Assembly (NCBI GenBank): GCA_040219575.1 | Contig: JAVJSD010000064.1 | Location: 136,725 to 200,724, forward strand | Length of the DNA: 64,000 bases | Direction of reading: 5' to 3' | From: JAVJSD01 sp040219575 | GTDB taxonomy: Bacteria; Planctomycetota; Planctomycetia; Pirellulales; Pirellulaceae | Part shown: in pieces, positions 61,689 through 64,000 of the stretch | Layout of the letters: each line of letters starts with the position of its first letter | Numbering within the stretch: the first letter of the stretch is position 1 | Translations under genes and position numbers: made by a program | Notes under the pieces: model-generated | What the model was told of the DNA's origin: nothing | What the model saw: the letters and a program-made list of their open reading frames with translations, nothing else | Databases searched by the model: none

Positions 61689-62636
61689 CTACTCCTGCGA
61701 CTGCGGCAGTTCGTGACTGCAAAAGGCCAGCCGCTTTCCGTCGGGCGACCAGTCGCAGTTCAGGTTGGCCCGGTCCAGCGGTTGGCCGATCAGCAGTCGA
61801 GCCGGCCTGTCTTCGTCCAATCTCAGTTCGAACAGCAGCGGACGCTTCCGCATCGGATCGCGCATCGAAAACACGAGTTGCTTGCCGTCGGGATGCCACG
61901 CCAGATCGGGATCGGTCGGTCCGGTGTAGAGCACCTTGAACCCTTTGTCGCTGCCGGCGGCGGCGGTCCACGCCAACTCGTACGACTCGTCGTTGAGTTG
62001 ACCCTTGAAGGCGATGCGCCCTCCGTCGGGCGACCAACACAGATTCCAGTAGATGTAGCGATAGCGTCCGCTTTGATCGCCCACGAGAACGGTCCGGGTC
62101 GTCTTGGCCTCGAGGTCGTGGACGGCGACATCGCCGCCCATGCCATAGACGAGGCGCTTGCCGTCGGGAGACCAGTGCCCGCTCCAGCCCTCGGCATCGA
62201 CCAACCGCCGGTCGCCGCCGTCGGCGTTCATCACGAACACGCCGCGCTGCGGGCCGTAGCTGGTGAAGGCGATCTGCTTGCCGTCGGGCGAGAAACTCGG
62301 CATGGCGCCGGGCCCCAGATCGCGCGGCTTACTGCCATCGGCGTTGGCCGTGAAAATGTGTGCGGTTCCGGCGCGCTCCCCCGCGGAAGCGCGCCACGCA
62401 TCAAAGGCGATCGACTTTCCGTCGGGCGACCAGTCGGGCGAGCCCTGTGCGTTGTAGTCCTTCATGGCGATGATCTGCCGCAGGCTCGTGCCGTCGGCGT
62501 TCATGACGTGCAGCTTGGGAGTCGGGATCTGTGCGGCGGCCGTTGACGCCAGAATCGTGGCCGCCAGAATCGTGGACGCCAGAAACACCGCCGCCAACAG
62601 GGAGAAGCCCTGCAATGGCCGTCGAATTCTTCGCAT
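61689..62636 (-). CDS. TolB-like WD40/PD40 beta-propeller exported protein
   Basis: 315 residues from ATG 62636. Signal peptide FSLLAAVFLASTILAATILA with two repeated ASTILAATILAST units. At least six blades, each with a S-x-D-G-K/R motif: SPDWSPDGKSIAFDAW, PSFSPDGKQIAFTSY, GHWSPDGKRLVYGM, LCWSPDGGRIAFKG, LAWHPDGKQLVFSM and CDWSPDGKRLAFCS. TolB works with Pal in the cell envelope; TolB-like proteins without a Tol operon are common in planctomycetes and function is unknown. GGGAGG precedes by nine bases; ATG 62645 would leave none. The frame extending far upstream is spurious. Confidence 0.88.
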   Translation of the reverse strand: MRRIRRPLQGFSLLAAVFLASTILAATILASTAAAQIPTPKLHVMNADGTSLRQIIAMKDYNAQGSPDWSPDGKSIAFDAWRASAGERAGTAHIFTANADGSKPRDLGPGAMPSFSPDGKQIAFTSYGPQRGVFVMNADGGDRRLVDAEGWSGHWSPDGKRLVYGMGGDVAVHDLEAKTTRTVLVGDQSGRYRYIYWNLCWSPDGGRIAFKGQLNDESYELAWTAAAGSDKGFKVLYTGPTDPDLAWHPDGKQLVFSMRDPMRKRPLLFELRLDEDRPARLLIGQPLDRANLNCDWSPDGKRLAFCSHELPQSQE

Positions 62637-62688
62637 TTTCAACATCCTCCCAGGTCGTAACCGCGGATTGGGCAGTGCCGGATCGTCC

Positions 62689-62756
62689 GTAGCGGAAGTC
62701 GCCAGACTTCCGAAATCGAGCGAAGCCTGGGCCGTCTGGCGATTTCCGCGAACGCG
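62689..62756. repeat. Inverted GGAAGTCGCCAGACTTCC words
   Basis: GTAGCGGAAGTCGCCAGAC and GTCTGGCGATTTCCGCG face each other around a TTCGAGC-like centre. Part of the 438-bp gap (62637-63074) between two divergent genes. Confidence 0.75.
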
Positions 62757-62972
62757 ACCGCGATACGGCGCCGCCGTCCGCCGGCGATCATTCTCGGCAA
62801 TGAGCAGGGAGTTTACAAACCAGGCTCCGCCCGTTGGCCGTCGCATCGCGCAGAGTCCACCGCCGCGGCGCCGCCTCCGTATTCGCACCGCTCGATCCCT
62901 TCGGCGAGACTTCCACAATCGCGCTAACCAACGACCAGCCTTGTTTTTGTGACGCATCCTGCCACAATCATC

Positions 62973-63001
62973 TTGGGCTCTGGCGACGTCCTGATTAGAA
63001 T
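62973..63001 (+). promoter_or_regulatory. Sigma-70-type promoter of the TPR gene
   Basis: TTGGGC and TAGAAT with 17 bp between, 74 bp before ATG 63075. Upstream in-frame starts (for example GTG 62949) would lie before the promoter, which supports 63075. Confidence 0.45.
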
Positions 63002-63074
63002 TGAGGATGTCGCTGAGCGCGACGACGTGTTGACGACGTGTTCCCGCGTATTTCTCGTTTCTTCTCGGCAGAAC

Positions 63075-63662
63075 ATGCACCACGCGAGTTTCCCGGTGGT
63101 CAGGTACGAGCAATCCCGCCGACAGCAATTCCTCAGCGAGGCCGAGGGCTATCTCGATCTCCTGGCCGGGCTTTCCGGCAGGGACGAGTTCGAGATGCCC
63201 GTGCGAACCCGCCTCGCCGCGCGGGCGCTCGACGTGCTTAAGAGACTCGCGCGGGAAAGCTCCTGGCGTCGCGGTCACGTGCTCTTTCTGCAGGGTCAGG
63301 CGATGCGGATGTGCGAGCGCTACCCGGAAGCGATCACGTCGCTCGTCGAGGCGTCGCAGCTCGATCCCGAAAATCTCCATGTCTGGCTGGCCCTCGGCTG
63401 GTGTTACAAACGCACGGATCGGCTCGACCTGGCGGTACAGTCCCTCGAGGAAGCGCTGGCCATCGAACCCGACGAGGCCATCGTGCACTACAATCTGGCG
63501 TGCTACTGGAGCCTCGCCAATAATCCGCTGCTCGCGGTGGCGTACCTCGCCCGGGCGTTCGATCTGGACTCCAACTACCGCGATCTGGTCGGCGACGAAT
63601 CGGACTTCGCCCCCATCCGGAATCATCCCGACTTCCTGGCCCTGACGACGGTCATCGTCTGA
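63075..63662 (+). CDS. TPR protein of unknown function
   Basis: 195 residues, soluble. After an N-terminal helical part (RRQQFLSEAEGYLDLLAGLS) come TPR units: HVLFLQGQAMRMCERYPEAI, ITSLVEASQLDPENLHVWLALGWC-type DPENLHVWLALGWCYKRTDR, and AVQSLEEALAIEPDEAIVHY, followed by a degenerate last unit (LLAVAYLARAFDLDSNYRDL). The motif order resembles planctomycete TPR proteins with no assigned partner. Start chosen for the promoter at 62973. Confidence 0.75.
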   Translation: MHHASFPVVRYEQSRRQQFLSEAEGYLDLLAGLSGRDEFEMPVRTRLAARALDVLKRLARESSWRRGHVLFLQGQAMRMCERYPEAITSLVEASQLDPENLHVWLALGWCYKRTDRLDLAVQSLEEALAIEPDEAIVHYNLACYWSLANNPLLAVAYLARAFDLDSNYRDLVGDESDFAPIRNHPDFLALTTVIV

Positions 63663-63770
63663 GTCCGAGTCTGCCTCACCAGGCCACGTTTCAACCGCGT
63701 CGAGATCGACGGGTTGCCTGCGCGGTTTCACGGCCGGAGGCGGCCATGCTACGAAGTCTCGCCTGGGTGC

Positions 63771-63843
63771 ACGGTGGCTCGTCCACCGTTGGGTGGCACT
63801 GGTGGGTTGTCGTTGGGTGGCACTGGTGGCTTGTCCACCAGTG
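63771..63843. repeat. Tandem GTTGGGTGGCACTGGTGG repeat with hairpins at the right edge
   Basis: CGTTGGGTGGCACTGGTGG occurs at 63787-63805 and 63811-63829 (24-bp period), preceded by the hairpin CGGTGGCTCGTCCACCG and followed by CACTGGTGGCTTGTCCACC with AGTG (9-bp perfect stem CACTGGTGG/CCACCAGTG). The whole 63663-64000 segment lacks a credible gene; translations of the repeats give Trp/His-rich nonsense. Confidence 0.8.
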
Positions 63844-64000
63844 CATGGAGCGGCGCAAGGCACGCCGCCGGCAACCTCCATCACCCCAGCGACGTTCGGC
63901 CGGCATCCACTCGTCGTGTGGCGATTTGTCGCTGGCTGGAGGACGACATCCATCAAGCTGCTGCGAGCGTTGAATGAGCATGGTTGCCGGGCGAATGTCG

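Noticed and set aside
62637..63956. Upstream extension of the TolB-like frame and overlapping minus frame
   Set aside because: It runs antisense to the TPR gene and through repeats; the signal peptide and Shine-Dalgarno sequence support ATG 62636.
63691..63981. Trp/His-rich open frames at the right edge on both strands
   Set aside because: They are translations of the GTTGGGTGGCACTGGTGG repeat and have no ribosome-binding site or family signal.

Overview
The window reads as chromosomal DNA of a planctomycete, most likely of the Pirellulales/Pirellulaceae type. The evidence is high GC, three sulfatases, a planctomycete-type cytochrome (DUF1587/1592/1588 family, cut by the left edge), a DUF1501 protein, PQQ-type propeller proteins, a protein built as N-terminal domain + GYF + zinc ribbon, an SSS transporter with a small membrane partner, and HpnC/HpnD squalene genes. 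I see no rRNA, tRNA, CRISPR array, insertion sequence or phage gene. 46 genes are supported, one of them a probable pseudogene.

Layout. 1-12.9 kb: the partial cytochrome, rsmE, an SSS symporter with a small membrane partner, a secreted sulfatase, a FAD oxidoreductase, a PQQ-propeller protein and a SYLF lipid-binding protein. 13-25.4 kb: a SWIM-SNF2 ATPase, an MMPL/RND exporter with a CaCA antiporter (13 bp apart), a thioredoxin-like secreted protein, a DUF1501 protein and a PilT-like ATPase. 25.4-37 kb: a second sulfatase, a propeller protein with EF hands, HEAT-repeat and GYF proteins, a lone oligopeptide-type ABC ATPase, a C45-type hydrolase, thiE, a broken HNH endonuclease coupled to a small upstream gene, and a TPR membrane protein. 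37-48.3 kb: clpC with a textbook terminator, an outer-membrane barrel, an ECF sigma factor with a VWA membrane protein, hemY, cysS and ispF. 48.4-64 kb: a phosphodiesterase-sialidase fusion with a PIG-L deacetylase, a sulfite-oxidase-like enzyme, mtnA, hpnC-hpnD, a CNT nucleoside transporter, a ketoacyl synthase with a YghO-like acyltransferase, a cytoplasmic-type sulfatase, a TolB-like propeller and a TPR protein.

How the genes work together. The secreted sulfatases, sialidase-like protein, PIG-L deacetylase and transporters fit a life on sulfated or decorated polysaccharides. The lipid genes (hpnC, hpnD, ketoacyl synthase, YghO-like acyltransferase) form a loose minus-strand block at 54-60 kb. 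Housekeeping genes (rsmE, clpC, cysS, ispF, thiE, hemY, mtnA) are scattered singly.

The most unusual non-genic feature is the intergenic DNA. It carries at least seven families of short palindromic words. Several are nested as hairpins within hairpins, often begin at or overlap a stop codon, and occupy four of the eight convergent gene junctions. Other notable points are an ispF gene whose only well-placed start is ACG after a good Shine-Dalgarno sequence, an HNH endonuclease broken by one in-frame TAA, an SSS transporter with an inserted soluble domain of about 200 residues, and a 26-bp + 23-bp nested hairpin between the sigma factor gene and its VWA partner.
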